This document shows positions 21,890 to 32,891 of a DNA stretch of 64,000 nt, one piece after another. Within the stretch, counting starts at the first letter, position 1; every line of letters begins with the position of its first letter. The notes below the pieces were generated by a model that ran no database searches, was not told the origin of the DNA, and saw nothing but the letters and a program-made list of their open reading frames with translations. This stretch comes from Guadua angustifolia (taxonomy: Eukaryota; Streptophyta; Magnoliopsida; Poales; Poaceae). The stretch lies in assembly GCA_036346375.1 (NCBI GenBank), contig CM070508.1:40692862-40756861 (forward strand), in the 5' to 3' direction. The position numbers and the translations under genes are program-made.

Positions 21890-22260
21890 AAACCCGCCGG
21901 CCTGCACAGTGACTGGGCCGGGCCCATTACTGTTCACGTGATTTTTCCCGGATTTTTCGATTTAATTTAATCCGATTAAATGTTTTGATTTATTTGGGGA
22001 AGTAAAAATATTCTAAAAATTCTCAGAAAATTCTCAAAAATACTTTGAAACATTCTTGACTTAAATAAAATATTTTCACAAAAACTTTATTTTAACTTTA
22101 TATATTTATAATTAATCTTTAATAGAAAGTAATATTTCTTAATTCAAAATAATTCAAATAAATCCCAGAAAATCCAAATAAATCCAGAAAAATCATAAAA
22201 TTCATAAATAGCAATAAAATAATATTAATTAATTAAAAAGCTAAAATTTTGGGATGTTAC
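21890..22260 (-). repeat. Inverted fragment of a related gypsy LTR
   Basis: On the minus strand it begins TGTAACATCCCAAAATTTTA at about 22260 and runs through AT-rich sequence to GTGAACAGTAATGGGCC and CACTGTGCAGGCC. These are the same landmarks, in the same order, as the first 340 bp of the Tekay LTR. The sequence has diverged, so it comes from a different copy or subfamily. Confidence 0.7.
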
Positions 22261-22908
22261 AGAAGGCCACCCCTTCCCCTCTATTTATACTACTCTTGGG
22301 CCACCTACCACCCTTGGATGAGACTCCAAACCCTAGAGCACTCCATCAAGGGCTAGGATTAACCCACTCAACTAGCCATGCAAGGGCTCACCCAAAACCC
22401 ACAAACATAATGGGTTTTCTTGCACGGTTTTCAAAGCATACTAACTAGACTCGCTATCCTATCAACTAGACAGCAATCTAACGGTCCTCATTGATCCACG
22501 TAGCATCTAGCTAGCATCTTCTCCGTTCCTTGTCTTCTTGGCTTGCACGGACTCCGTCTCCGATCATCTTCCGGCGATCCCCGACCGTCTGGACCTCCGA
22601 CGCTCCTCGCCTAGTCCTGGCCATCCTTCGCCTCACCATGACCTAGCACCGTCGTCTTGCAACCATCAAAAACAAGGAAATACCTCAGATAGCAATGCCC
22701 ACAATGATATGCAATAAATTTCACCCAAATTTACTCAAAGGCCGGCACTACCGTCTCCTGGGGCCGATAGTGCCGCTCGGCAGTCAAGACTCAAATTGCT
22801 TCATTTTGAAAGTCCAATTCAAATCAAGCTCAAATCCAAGCACAACATGCTAACACACAGTCAATTACTCATCACCATCAAGGATAGAGCTCCACATGGT
22901 CTTTCATA
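22261..22908 (-). repeat. Sirevirus LTR fragment, minus orientation
   Basis: On the minus strand it starts TGAAAGACCATGTGGAGC near 22908 and ends inside the LTR near 22261. It matches 54620-55429 closely in the same orientation (CCCCTCTATTTATA ... ATAATGGGTTTTCTTGCACG). It joins Tat-B gag directly on its right. Confidence 0.8.
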
Positions 22909-24182
22909 TCTGTACAAGGAACTCAATCCCGAGAGTCTCTAATCAGGCCATCATGAAGGCCTTCAAGTTCGGCATTCGCGATCGACATCTCACCAAAGAC
23001 TTGGAGATCACGACAAAACTCGATGTCAATAAACTGTTTCGGATGGTGGATCGATACACAGACGCGGACGATGCAGTGCACTGGAAGCGCGACTACGACC
23101 AGGGTAAGCACAACCTTATCTTCGGTGAGGCTGAACCACCCAACGTCAAGGAAAATGGCTTGGACCTGCATGCCCAAAAGCGAAAGAGAGACTGTAATAG
23201 TGGCGGCAGTAGGCTGCACGAGGTGATGGAGGTACGGTGGCTCGACCTCAGTGCGGTCAACCACGACCTCAACAAAAACAACACCGACCCCAGTAGGGAC
23301 AGCGTCGGCCTAGCCTTACCACTGGGTAGCGAAGCACGACTGAGGTATGACTCTGACAAGTTCTTCCTATTCCATAAGGCCTACGGCCACAACCTGCGAA
23401 ACTGCAGGACCTAGTAGAACAAGCTGGACGCTTTCTATGACGGGCGTGGAGAGATGCCCACGCTCCCGAAGGAGGATGAGCGGCCCGATAGGGTCAATGC
23501 CAGTGAGGACCTGAAAGGTCTCGACTTAGAATTTCAGCAAGGCGATCGCCATGTAGACATGATTTTTGGTGGTTCATCGGCGTATCGATCCCGGCGTGAG
23601 CTTAAGGAAGCCGCGCGCACCGTGTACCAAGCCTCCACTTGGAAGCCCACTGACCAGCCCTGTAAATGGGCTGGCACTCCAATTACCTTCTCCTGGGATG
23701 ATTCTCCCCCAAGTATGTCCAAGGATCTCAAGACCGCTTTGGTCGTGACCCCGACCATAAGCAATACTATTGTCGAGCGAGTCATGGTTGATGGGGGCAG
23801 CTCCCTCAACTTGCTCTTGGTGAGCATGCTAGACCGAATGCAGATTCCCCGGTCAAAGATCAGGAGTATAGCAGTTCCCTTCTTCGGCATCGTGCTAGGG
23901 AGCTCAACCACTCCGCTCGGGCAAGTGATTATGCCCGTCACTTTTGGCGACTCCATGAATTTCCTCACCAACTGGTTTACCTTCGAAGTAGTCGACGGAG
24001 ACCTCCCCTACAATGCCATCCTTGGGCGACTGGCGTTGATCAAGTTCATGGCGGTGAACCACTACGGCCATCGCTTCATGAAGCTCCCAAGGCCTAAGAG
24101 TGTCATAACCGTCCACGGCTACCTCAAGGCGGTGCATGACTGCAAGGAAAAATCCATGGCGGTTGACGGCATGCTGCCTTAG
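22909..24182 (+). pseudogene. Tat-B Gag (C-terminal half) and protease
   Basis: The Gag part resembles Tat-A Gag (KAFKFGIRDRHLTKD) and runs to FHKAYGHNLRNC, a decayed zinc knuckle. Two adjacent TAG codons at 23412-23417 follow, and the same frame then continues. The protease part has ERVMVDGGSSLNLLLVSMLD, a D-G-G active-site form common in this lineage, and YNAILGRLALIKFMAV, the C-terminal flap and helix region. A stop at 24180 and loss of downstream pol follow. The pieces are not functional together. Confidence 0.85.
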
Positions 24183-24305
24183 CGGGGTCCCGAAGTAACC
24201 TCGAAGAGTGCCCGCCAGAAGGCGGTGATTCAGCCCAATGGTCTGACAAGAGCCTGCGTTGGGGAAATGCTAAGCAATGGAAAGGAAGGAACCTACGCTA
24301 CGACC
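24183..24305 (+). other. Junction between protease and antisense gene of Tat-B
   Basis: The protease frame fades out here. The deletion that removed the rest of pol must lie in or next to this interval. Confidence 0.4.
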
Positions 24306-27181
24306 TGAGGGAGTCAAGAATAGTGCATACCTGGGTCATGAGCTTTCATCTCGTGGTGGGACCCCAGATGTCTTGTTGCCCTGTTTCTGCTGCGGCGGAA
24401 GGGACATCCCTCCCCGAGCTCCCTGCAATGGCAACCTCAAAGCTCACAGGGGCTCTGAGCTCCCCGCGACGCCTACTCCAGCACCATGCGATTGGGGCCA
24501 CGGTGCTGGCTGCGTGCTCGAAGATCTTGTGACGGCTGCTCCCCTTTGTTGCTGCAAGAAACGAGGGGGGGATCAGGGAAGGCTAAACAAGTGGAAGGTC
24601 GAGCTCGAGTATTTCCGGGCTCGATTGGGAGGACTTACCATTGTGCGATCACCCCACTTAACGTGCTGTTTCTTCGGGGCGCCACTACTCGAGGCGCCGA
24701 GGGCTGGCCTCTTACCCGCCTTCTTGCCCTTGTTCACTCAGGCAGCGGCATCATCCACCTCACTGTGTCCATGAGCTCCCTGCTCTCCTGCAATTATGAG
24801 CAAAGGTCAGAACGAGCCCAAGTACTCCTAGGCATGGCCTTAATGTGAGATGTGTTACCTCGCTACTCCACTTCAACACGTTCTTGGGAACGGGGTCATC
24901 CGTGGTGTAGTTGAACGCCGCCTTCCCGATCATCTCGACCATCCTCGCCGCTAGCTAGGTCTTCGACGGAGCTACTGGGGAAAAAGGAATTATCAGGTAG
25001 CGCCTGGCCAGGTTCGAGAGTTCCCAAGCTCGAGGGGACTTACCGTTTGGACCCTCTTAGATGAGGTCATCATTCCCCTTGATCTCGTAGAACGGGTGCA
25101 CCCTCTTCCTTAGGGGGAACACCCAGTTCTACAAGAAGTCGTAGGCAATGGCTTGACCGCTGAGTTTGCATGTCGAGCATATGTGGATGGCCGCGACGGC
25201 TTCCTGGTCTGCCGCCAGGTCATCGGGGTCGGGGGTCTGGCGCTTGATGTTGATGGGGTTTCCGTTGTATGCTAGTGTTAGTGATATGCCCTAGAGGCGA
25301 TCATGTGAGATGATTGTATCATACGTCTATGTTCATGTACTTATCAGTTCCATGAATAAATGTCACTCCTTTGTTCATTGAGTATGACTTAATTGTGAAA
25401 CATATTGGTTATATGATTTTATTCTAAACGATCCCTGGTCATATATCATTATGTGGGACGATAGTGATCTGACCAGCACATGTATTGATTGATGGTAATG
25501 TTTCACATACCATAGATATGGAGATATCAAATCAATAATGTGGGCACATGTTAGAGAACATGGGGTTGGATAGACCCGCTCCAAGACAACGATGAGATTG
25601 TTATCTTAGAAGTGCCATCGAGTATAGTCTTGAGTGGTATACCTATACGATCCTTTGACCCGAGATTCTTATTGATTCTCAAAGATGTGTAATTGTATAC
25701 TTTGGGGCTGTCAAACACTTCTCCGTAACAGGGGAGTTATAAAGATAGCTTATGGGTATGCCATGAAACATGACGTGAGATATAAGAGATCAAGATGGAA
25801 TTTGCCCCTCCTTGATAACGGGAGAGATATCTCTGGGCCCCTCGGTGTGGATGGATAAGGAAAAGTGCATGGCTATGCCAAAGTGATTAAAGTGTTAATC
25901 ACGAATTATATCCATTACATTAACGAGTGAATGGGTCGAGCTACCACAAGGATGGCACGCATCTTGCCTTGAGCTTGATTGATATCGCGTGGCAAAAAGA
26001 TCGGTATATGAGTATATCAAGGTTCAGCCAATACGATCTCTCTGTGCATTCGGGGGACAACATGTCCTGCTAGGAACCACTGTTGTCTGATGGTCTAGAA
26101 AAGAGGTTTCCAGGGCCATGGCCGTTTGCGCATGAACCTAATGGGTCGCACACTTAACGGGTTGGAACATGCCAAAATGGATAAGGATCCATTAGTGGGT
26201 TTCGCGGATATGATCTGCGGGGACGAGGTTCCTAATGGGCTTTTATCGAGAAGGCCCATTAGCGACGCCTATATAAAGGCGTGGGGTGGTCTTTGTGGGT
26301 TGATGCTTTTCACCACAAAGCCCTAGCCGTCGACTCCCTGCCGAAACCCTAGCCGTCGCGCACGTGGTGCTAGCACACCGGCGCATGGCGTTCCACCCCT
26401 GGACGTGTGGATACCGTAGAGGCGTCGTTGCATCTGCCTCGGCGCTGATTGGCGAGAATCTCTTCTTCCACTGCTAACGTGCTCCAAGGCGTTGCGTGCG
26501 CGATCGCGAGGAGGAGACGATCAACTCCGGCATCTACTACTGTACTTTGGAGTACGCGGTGACGCTTCACCCACTCTTCTTCCGCTGCTAACGTGCTCCA
26601 AGGGTAATGATCCATGATCTACTACTTGCATGTATCCTGGTTGAATGCGTAGAAAATTTTGTTTTCGGCTAGCGTAGCCTACGCATTCCCTTCAGCTAGC
26701 GCAACGCCCTCTCTCCTCCTTAGGTAGAACCATCTCTTGGTCCATGGACCAAGAGAGTCCCGAGCATGGATTGGGGGGTAGGAACAATGGAGCCCCGTCC
26801 ATAGCCGAAAGTAGAGACACCCGACCACGGGGTCTTTCGAGGTACGGAACAAGGAATAGAAGCGGAAGAAAATCAAAGGGGTTGGAAGGATTCCCAGGAA
26901 CCCTCACACAAATCTGAGAAGATAGAAAGAAGAAGAATAGAGTTGGGTACCAGATTGACCAATTCGATCTTGCATTGCTTGAGAACTACCACCACGAAGT
27001 TGCTCTCCAGCATCCGCAGCCCGAAGAGCATGTACTGCTCGGTGCTAACGAGCTCATCTGATTGGGGCTGCGGCTTGACCTCCCAACCTAACAACCGCCA
27101 TGTTGCCAGGTCCAGCATTCTCAGCGTCTCAAGCTCCTTCATCTACTCTAGCGTCATCGTGCTTTTCCCGAACTTGCCCAT
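24306..27181 (-). pseudogene. Antisense 'gypsy-type transposon' gene of Tat-B, interrupted
   Basis: On the minus strand an ATG at 27181 opens MGKFGKSTMTLE, followed by a stop, then MKELETLRMLDLATWRLL and ELVNLVPNSILLLSIFSDLC. This is the 'putative gypsy type transposon' domain of grass elements. A frameshift precedes FRFYSLFRTSKDPVVGCLYF. A solo LTR (25276-26694) splits the frame after the tryptophan-rich KRWFYL segment. The gene resumes at 25270 (DPDDLAADQEAVAAIHIC), then passes a GTAAGT donor and the segment DDPVPKNVL and further exons to about 24330. Exon-intron positions match the Tat-C copy. The role of such antisense genes is unknown to me. Confidence 0.75.
25276..26694. repeat. Solo LTR (Ty1/copia-like) with target duplication
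   Basis: The 1419-bp block begins TGTTAGTGATATGCCCTAGA and ends CGCATTCCCTTCA, with GCTAG directly on both sides (25271-25275 and 26695-26699). No internal region is present, so it is the product of LTR-LTR recombination. The ATGCCCTAGAGGC motif near its start is common in cereal copia LTRs. It splits the antisense gene of Tat-B exactly where the Tat-C copy is continuous. Confidence 0.9.
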
Positions 27182-27711
27182 GGGATTCGGCTGAGGTTTG
27201 ATCGAAGGGGGAAGATTGTGAAGGGGAGTCAAAAAGATGGAAGAACGCTAGGGTTTGACGTCAGAAAGGATTTGGAGAATTCTCTAAAGGGGGCAGTGGT
27301 TCGGAATTTAAAAGGCCTGATCATCGACAACTGGCGCCAGTTACACCTTAAAAGGCGTGCATTGTTTCAATGATGGGAATCGAAGCGCCACGAACTATTC
27401 CCACAATTTTTTCACCCAGGGCCGAGGCCACCAAGCGGTCCGGACACGAGCTCGAGCTCAAGCATTTCTGATCTCGACTGAGGAACCGTCCCCTTCTCAA
27501 GGTCATCATACCCAAGGTCATCCCGAGCTCCAGGATCAGTACTTGAGCCTCGAGGGCTAGCTGTCGAGGACTGGCACCAGGGACATTAACACGATCCGGG
27601 TGTGAGCTCGAGCTCAGACATTTGAGCATGGGAGCTAGCTCAATAGTAAAATCGAGCCCGAAGGTCCTAGTCGGGCATGCAAAGCTGATAGTTACCGAGT
27701 AAAAGGGGGGC
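27182..27711 (+). other. Leader of the antisense gene, polypurine tract and LTR start of Tat-B
   Basis: 27182-27547 is the minus-strand leader of the antisense gene and resembles 28320-28734 in inverted order. CCTCGAGGGCTAGC (27548-27561) is a weak plus-strand polypurine tract. TGTCGAGGACTGGCACC at 27562 starts the 3' LTR, of which only 150 bp remain before Tat-C. Confidence 0.6.
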
Positions 27712-28302
27712 TGTCGACGATCGAGACCGCCAATCGCAAGAAGGTGGGAAGGATCATGTGAGGGCAGAGCCCGAGGTCTTGCTCATTCGGGAAAGGGTGT
27801 ATTGTGGATATGAGAATTATACTGGTTCGAGCCCCCTAGCATGGGTAAATGCTCTGTGGGAGAGTACAATGGGAGCTCAAGCTCGGTTGTACTTGAGAAT
27901 AGTGTGTGAGTGTGTTGTTAGCCTGTGTGCTCTGAGTTGTTTCTATTCCCACACAGGGGAAGGTCTTTATACGCCTAATACGGACCGTTACAAGAAACGG
28001 CTTGGTCCAGAAGATACGGGAGTCATGGTGCTAAGCTCTGATCTGGAGCGTAGTAAAGATGGGTGGTAACTGCCCCGGAGATGCAGCCTCCATGTTCAGC
28101 TTGACTCCATCTTTAGGGCCCTTTACTTGACTTGGTAACCGCTGGCCTCTTTAATCCTAGCCTAGCCTGACCTCGCTGACTGGAGCTGAGCCCTCATTCT
28201 TCTGCCCGAGCCCAAGCTCACTGGACACGAGCTCAAGCTCTGGAAACTCATGCTCAAGCTCGAGGGGTGTTTACTTTGTGCCGAGGTTACTAATCCTCGA
28301 CA
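27712..28302 (-). repeat. 3' LTR of Tat-C
   Basis: 591 bp. On the minus strand it begins TGTCGAGGATTAGTAACCTC and ends CGATCGTCGACA, parallel to the Tat-A LTR in the same orientation. No primer site follows it, as expected for a 3' LTR. Confidence 0.75.
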
Positions 28303-28734
28303 GCTAGCCCCCGAGGCTCAAGAAATGATCCTAAAGCTCGGGATGTTCTTGAGTTTGATGACCTTGAAGTGGGGTTAGTTTCCTGGTCGAGCTCAGAAAC
28401 ACTCGAGCTTGAGCTCAGGTTTGGAATTACCTGGAGGCCTTCAGTGTAGACATGCTCGGAACCGCTTGGGCTTCGTTGTTTTGCCTTCGAACAAAGAAGT
28501 CAAGGGGGTGGTTTGCGATGCTTCGCGTTCTCCGACAGAAGTCCCGGCGTGCCTTTTGAGGCGTAACTGGCGTCAGTTGTCGATAATCAGGTTTCTTTAA
28601 ATCCCAAACCGTCACCTTCTTCAGAAATTCCCCAACTTCTTCTCTACGCCGAGCCCTGGCAATTCTTTGCCTTCTTGTCTTCTTGACCTCCGTCTGCCAT
28701 CTTTCTTCTCCGAACAAAACCTCTTCCTAAAGCC
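28303..28734 (+). other. Polypurine tract of Tat-C and leader of its antisense gene
   Basis: 28303-28319 is, on the minus strand, GAGCCTCGGGGGCTAGC, the tract before the LTR. The rest is the untranslated leader of the plus-strand gene and resembles the Tat-B leader in mirror order. Confidence 0.5.
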
Positions 28735-31293
28735 ATGGCCAAGTTCGGGAAGAGCTCCTTGACCCTAGAGAGGATGAGGGAGCTTGAAGCGCTAGGGTTG
28801 CTCGACCCAGTGACCTGGCGGCTACCGGGTGGAGAGACTGAGCCGTAGCCCCAGGAAGACGAACTCATCAGCACCGAGTACTACATGCTCTTCAGGCTAT
28901 GGACCCCAGTGAGCGATTTCGTGGCGGCCGTTCATGCGCAATGCGAGATCGAGCTTGTCAACCTAGTACCCAACTCCATTCTTCTCCTCTCCATTTTTTC
29001 TCATTTGTGCAAGGGGTTCTTGGGGATTCTTCCGATCACCTCTCTTTTCTTCCGCTTCTATTCCCTGTTCTGTACCGTGAAGGACCCCTTGGTCGGGTGT
29101 CTCTACTTTCGGTTGCGGATAAGGCTTCCTTGCTCCTTCCCTCAAATCCAAACTCGAGACTCCCTCGGGCCGTGGACGAAGAGGAGGTTCTACTTGAAGA
29201 AAGGTGAGAGAGGCGTACTCGCATACATTGGTGTTCCTGTTGACGGCAAGCGCCAGACCCCTGAGCCTGTCGACATGGCAACCGACTAGGAGGCCCTCGT
29301 CGCCATCCATATCTGCGCGACGCGTGGCTTCACCGGCCAGGCAATCGTCCTGGACTACCTACAGAACTGGGTGTTCCCACTGCAGAAGAGGACGCACCTG
29401 TTCTTCGAAATCCAACGGAATGGTGATCTCACCCGGAAAAGCCCTAGTAGTAAGTCTTCTTCGAGCTTGATCTTCCTCTAGTTCGTCTGAGTTTATTTTT
29501 AACAGCCTCTTTCTTTCCTGTAGCCCGAACAGAGTCTTGGGTGACGATGAGGATGTTGGAGATGTTCGGGAAGTCGACCTCCTCCAACTCCATCGCCGAC
29601 CCCGTCCCCAAGAACGTCTTGAGACGGAGCAATGAGGTAACGCTTCTCACTATAGCATCTAGCTCAATCGACCTTGCGCTCACACTGATCTTGATCAATT
29701 ACGCAGGAGAGTCGGGAGCTCTGGGAGATGGCAAGGTGCAGACTACCACTGCCCGGAGCAAGCAAAGGCAAAAAGGGTGGTAAGAGGCCCGCCCCGGACG
29801 CCCCGAGCAACACCCCTAAGAAACCGCAAGTTGAGTGGGCTAATCGTACGGTGGTAAGTTGAACCCGCCGAGCCCGGGAACGCTCGATCTCATTTTTTTC
29901 TTTCTTTTTTTTCCTTTTGATCTTCTTGTCATCTCCTTACAGCACCAAAGGGTAGCGGCAGCTGCCAGGTCCCCGAGCACGCCACTGGGGCAGCAATCCC
30001 CGATGCAGAGTACCAGGGTGGTTGGCGTCGCGAGCCCGAAGCGCGCGCATGCCCGAGGTCACAGCCGCGGAGCGCTTGAGGAGGTGATGCCTCCGCTGCT
30101 GCAACGGGGGCGAGACGTCAAGATGCCCCTCCTCCTCCTAGGAGACGGAGGCTCATCACTCAGGTATGAGCAAGCCTTTGTCTTGTAGCATAGTCCTTTT
30201 CCTTTTCTTCCTCTTAGCGATTTCCCCCATCGTAGACCTCTAGCGCTCGATGGGCAATAACCATGACTGTTGTCCAGGGCGAGTCCGAGGACGAGGACGA
30301 GAACGCGAACGACTACCACCTGGTCCATCGGGCGCGCTCACAGCAAGCCCGGCTCACTACGATGCCTTCGGGGGGCAACGCGGTCGAAGGCTCTGACCAA
30401 GGGCCCACCGGTCCATGTGTCGCCTTGGAATAGTTCCGTGGGAATTGGGGCCATGGACATCCCGGTCGTCGAAGCCGGGACCGTCGAAGTCAATGGAGTT
30501 GGGCTCGAGGTCGAGCCTATCTCAGCCGGTGAGGACGAGGCCCACACAGACGTGGTCGAGTTCGAGGGTCCTACGGAACCGCCAGGTACGTCGAAACTCC
30601 CTAGTCCCCACTTGCTGCTTCTTGCTCTCGTAGCTCAGTCTTTTTTTTGCTTTCTTCAGGAGTCTCGGTTCCACCCGAGCTGCCACCCACCTCGGCTGGG
30701 ATAGCCCAGGTCAAGGCTCCGACCGGTGGAGCCATCCCTATGCCGGAGGGAGCCAATACGACTGCCACGACCACAGCCTGGCACTCTGTTGAGACCAAGG
30801 TGGTCGAGCCGGGCATACGGCTCCTTGGACCTCACCGCTGGAGATTTGAAGACTGGCTCGAACAGGTAAGTCGCACTTGAACCCATCTTCCTTCTTAGCC
30901 GTTATTGTAATCCCTTGGTTTCTCCAAGCTCTGGGTCTAGTCACCCAGGGGCTTCAAGGCCTGAACGAGCATTCCACCAAGCTCTAGGGTGTTGTCGACC
31001 AGGTTGAAGAGCGCAACCCATACGTCCTTCAGTTCGAGGAGAACATTATGATCGAGCAAGAGGAGGTGAAGCGACTGACCGCGGCTCACTCCTTCGAGCT
31101 CTCGCTAGCCATCAACACCGAGTGAGAGCGGTCGACCGAGGCCCTCGAAGCCCTCCGCGCCAAGGCAGCGAGGACCATCGAGTCCGAGCGTGCGGTATTG
31201 GCGGAAGCCCTCGAAACTATGCGCTCAAAGGCAGAGATTCTTCACAAGCAAGTTGCGAAGCTCTTTGCTGCTCCAGCGAGGGCAAGTACAATG
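28735..31293 (+). pseudogene. Antisense 'gypsy-type transposon' gene of Tat-C, multi-exon
   Basis: The start ATG at 28735 gives MAKFGKSSLTLERMRELEAL. The 'putative gypsy type transposon' domain follows (IELVNLVPNSILLLSIFSHL, FFRFYSLFCTVKDPLVG, DSLGPWTKRRFYLKKGERG). Inferred exons are 28735-29449, 29524-29637, 29707-29853, 29943-30163, 30278-30585, 30660-30865 and from about 30949, each bordered by GT...AG. The last exon is rich in Glu, Leu and Ala heptads (EALRAKAARTIESERAVLAE), a probable coiled coil. Stops break it at three places in exon 1 and exon 7, for example after GGETEP and MATD. SIRE-2 truncates it at 31293. It runs opposite to the LTRs of Tat-C. Confidence 0.75.
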
Positions 31294-32836
31294 TGAAAGA
31301 CCATGTGGAGGTCTACTTGTGAGTGTGATGAGTTATTGACAAATTGTGGTTGAGTTTGAAGTGGATTTGAAGTTTTAAATCAAAATTTGGAAAAATTTGA
31401 GTGCTGCTAGCGGTAGACCGGACCCTAGCCGGTGCGTTTTTTCCAAAGAGGGGTGTTTGGGAGTTTTTCAGGCCGTATGACCAGTGGGCGGTGCTACTAG
31501 CCTAGGGGCGGTAGCATTGGCCCTTGTGAGCGAGGATGAAATTTAATTTATGATTTTTTGATGAATTTGTTGCATATCTTTGTGGGCAATGCTATGTGAT
31601 GTGTTTCCTTCTTTTTGAAGGTTGCAGGATGACGGTGCTAGGTCATGGTGAGGCGGAGAATGATCGGGACTAGGCAAGGAGCATCGGAGGTCCAGACGAT
31701 CGGGATCGCCGGAAGATGATTGGAGACGGAGTTCGTGCAAGCCAAGAAGATAAGGAAAGGATGGATGCTAGCTAGATGCTGCTCGGATCAATGAGAGCCA
31801 TTGGATTGCTGTTTAGTTGATAGGATAGCAGGTCTAGTTAGTGTGTTTTGAAAACCGTGCAAGAAAACCCATTATGTGTGTGGGTTTTGGGTGAGCCCTT
31901 GCATGGCTGTGTGAGGTTGTTGTGCTCTTTTGAGCTTTGCCCACTTGTTTGTGAGGCTTTGTAAACCTCTCCATCCAGAAATGAAAAGTTTTTTATTCAT
32001 GTGCAACTTATCTTACGCATTTACATTATGTATTTAAATTCTGCAATTTAAATTCTACGTTTACTTTCTTGCAATTTACATTCTTGCAATTTGGATTTGC
32101 CTCCCCTCCTTCTACTTGCTTTTGGTTCTTATGCCAAGGATGGTGATTAATGGATGAATCTTCTTCAGATCATATCCCAATCAACTAGGTTCTTGCAAGA
32201 AACCGGTTTTGTGTTCTTAAATGGATCATCCTTCAAAATCATGTTCTGGTTGTTTTGGATATGTGTTCTAGATTGCTATGACATGTGGGAAGTTATTACA
32301 GATCATCTTGATCACTAAAAACCCACGAACAAGTTTTAGATCATGTTCTTTAGTTTTGCTCAAACTTGAGGTGTTCTTCCTTCAAATCGAAAAAGACCAG
32401 AACTTTTACATCAATTCATGCAATTGATGGTTGGAATAAGTTCCTGACATCCTAAGGATCACATTTAAGAAGTTACATGAGTTTTTGACCATCTAATCAA
32501 AAGTTGGATCATTTTTGCTTTTGGTGGTCGTGCTGATTTTCCCTGCTGTTCTTGAGCCCGGTCATACCACACCCTCTCCGGTCATACCGCTCAATGGTCA
32601 TACCGGACCCTCTCCGGTCATACCGCTCAATGGTCATACCGGACCCTCTCCGGTCATACCACTCAACGGTCATATTTCACCCTCTCTGGTCATACCGGCC
32701 TCACAGGGAAAAATCCTCATTTTGACTTGTTTCTTTTGGTATGTTTGTGTGAGGGCTTGTTTTAGTTTATTTTGATTGTGGGAAAATTTTATTTGTGACC
32801 ATTCACCCCCCCTCTGTTTGCCATCTCAATCCTTCA
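31294..32836 (+). repeat. 5' LTR of SIRE-2
   Basis: 1543 bp, beginning TGAAAGACCATGTGGAGG and ending CATCTCAATCCTTCA. Fragments of the same LTR family lie at 2178-2317, 22261-22908, 54379-55429 and 55430-56657. Confidence 0.85.
32560..32700 (+). repeat. 36-bp tandem repeat in the SIRE-2 LTR
   Basis: Four periods of 36 bp at 32560, 32596, 32632 and 32668. Each is made of a 20-bp and a 16-bp half that both start GGTCATACC. The related LTR at 54379-55429 has a different, CG-rich palindromic array in the equivalent area (about 55115-55300, core CCGGTAGTGCCG). Confidence 0.85.
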
Positions 32837-32837
32837 A

Positions 32838-32851
32838 TTAGTATCAGAGCC
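32838..32851 (+). promoter_or_regulatory. Primer-binding site of SIRE-2
   Basis: TTAGTATCAGAGCC, directly after the LTR, fits the initiator tRNA-Met primer site (TATCAGAGC core). Confidence 0.8.
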
Positions 32852-32891
32852 AGTTTTGCTCTTCCGTAGATCTTGACTGGTCTTGAGAGCC

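Larger units (their letters stand above)
22909..27711 (+). mobile_element. Tat-B: Ty3/gypsy Tat-lineage element, internally deleted
   Basis: Plus-strand order: the C-terminal half of gag, protease, a deletion that removed RT, RNase H and integrase, an antisense gene (24306-27181), a polypurine tract and the first 150 bp of the 3' LTR. Its 5' end is cut by the Sirevirus LTR fragment, and its 3' LTR is cut by Tat-C at 27712. Confidence 0.75.
27712..31293 (-). mobile_element. Tat-C: 3' part of a Ty3/gypsy Tat-lineage element
   Basis: Minus-strand order from right to left: the region containing an antisense gene (plus strand, 28735-31293), a polypurine tract at 28303-28319 and a complete 3' LTR (27712-28302). 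Gag and pol are missing because SIRE-2 begins at 31294. It lies tail-to-tail with Tat-B. Confidence 0.75.

Noticed and set aside
26370..26615. 81-codon minus-strand frame
   Set aside because: It lies inside the solo copia LTR and has no family resemblance.
27712..28302. Initial reading of this LTR as the 5' LTR of a plus-strand element containing the 28735 gene
   Set aside because: No primer site follows it on the plus strand, its orientation matches the Tat-A LTR on the minus strand, and a polypurine tract precedes it on the minus strand.
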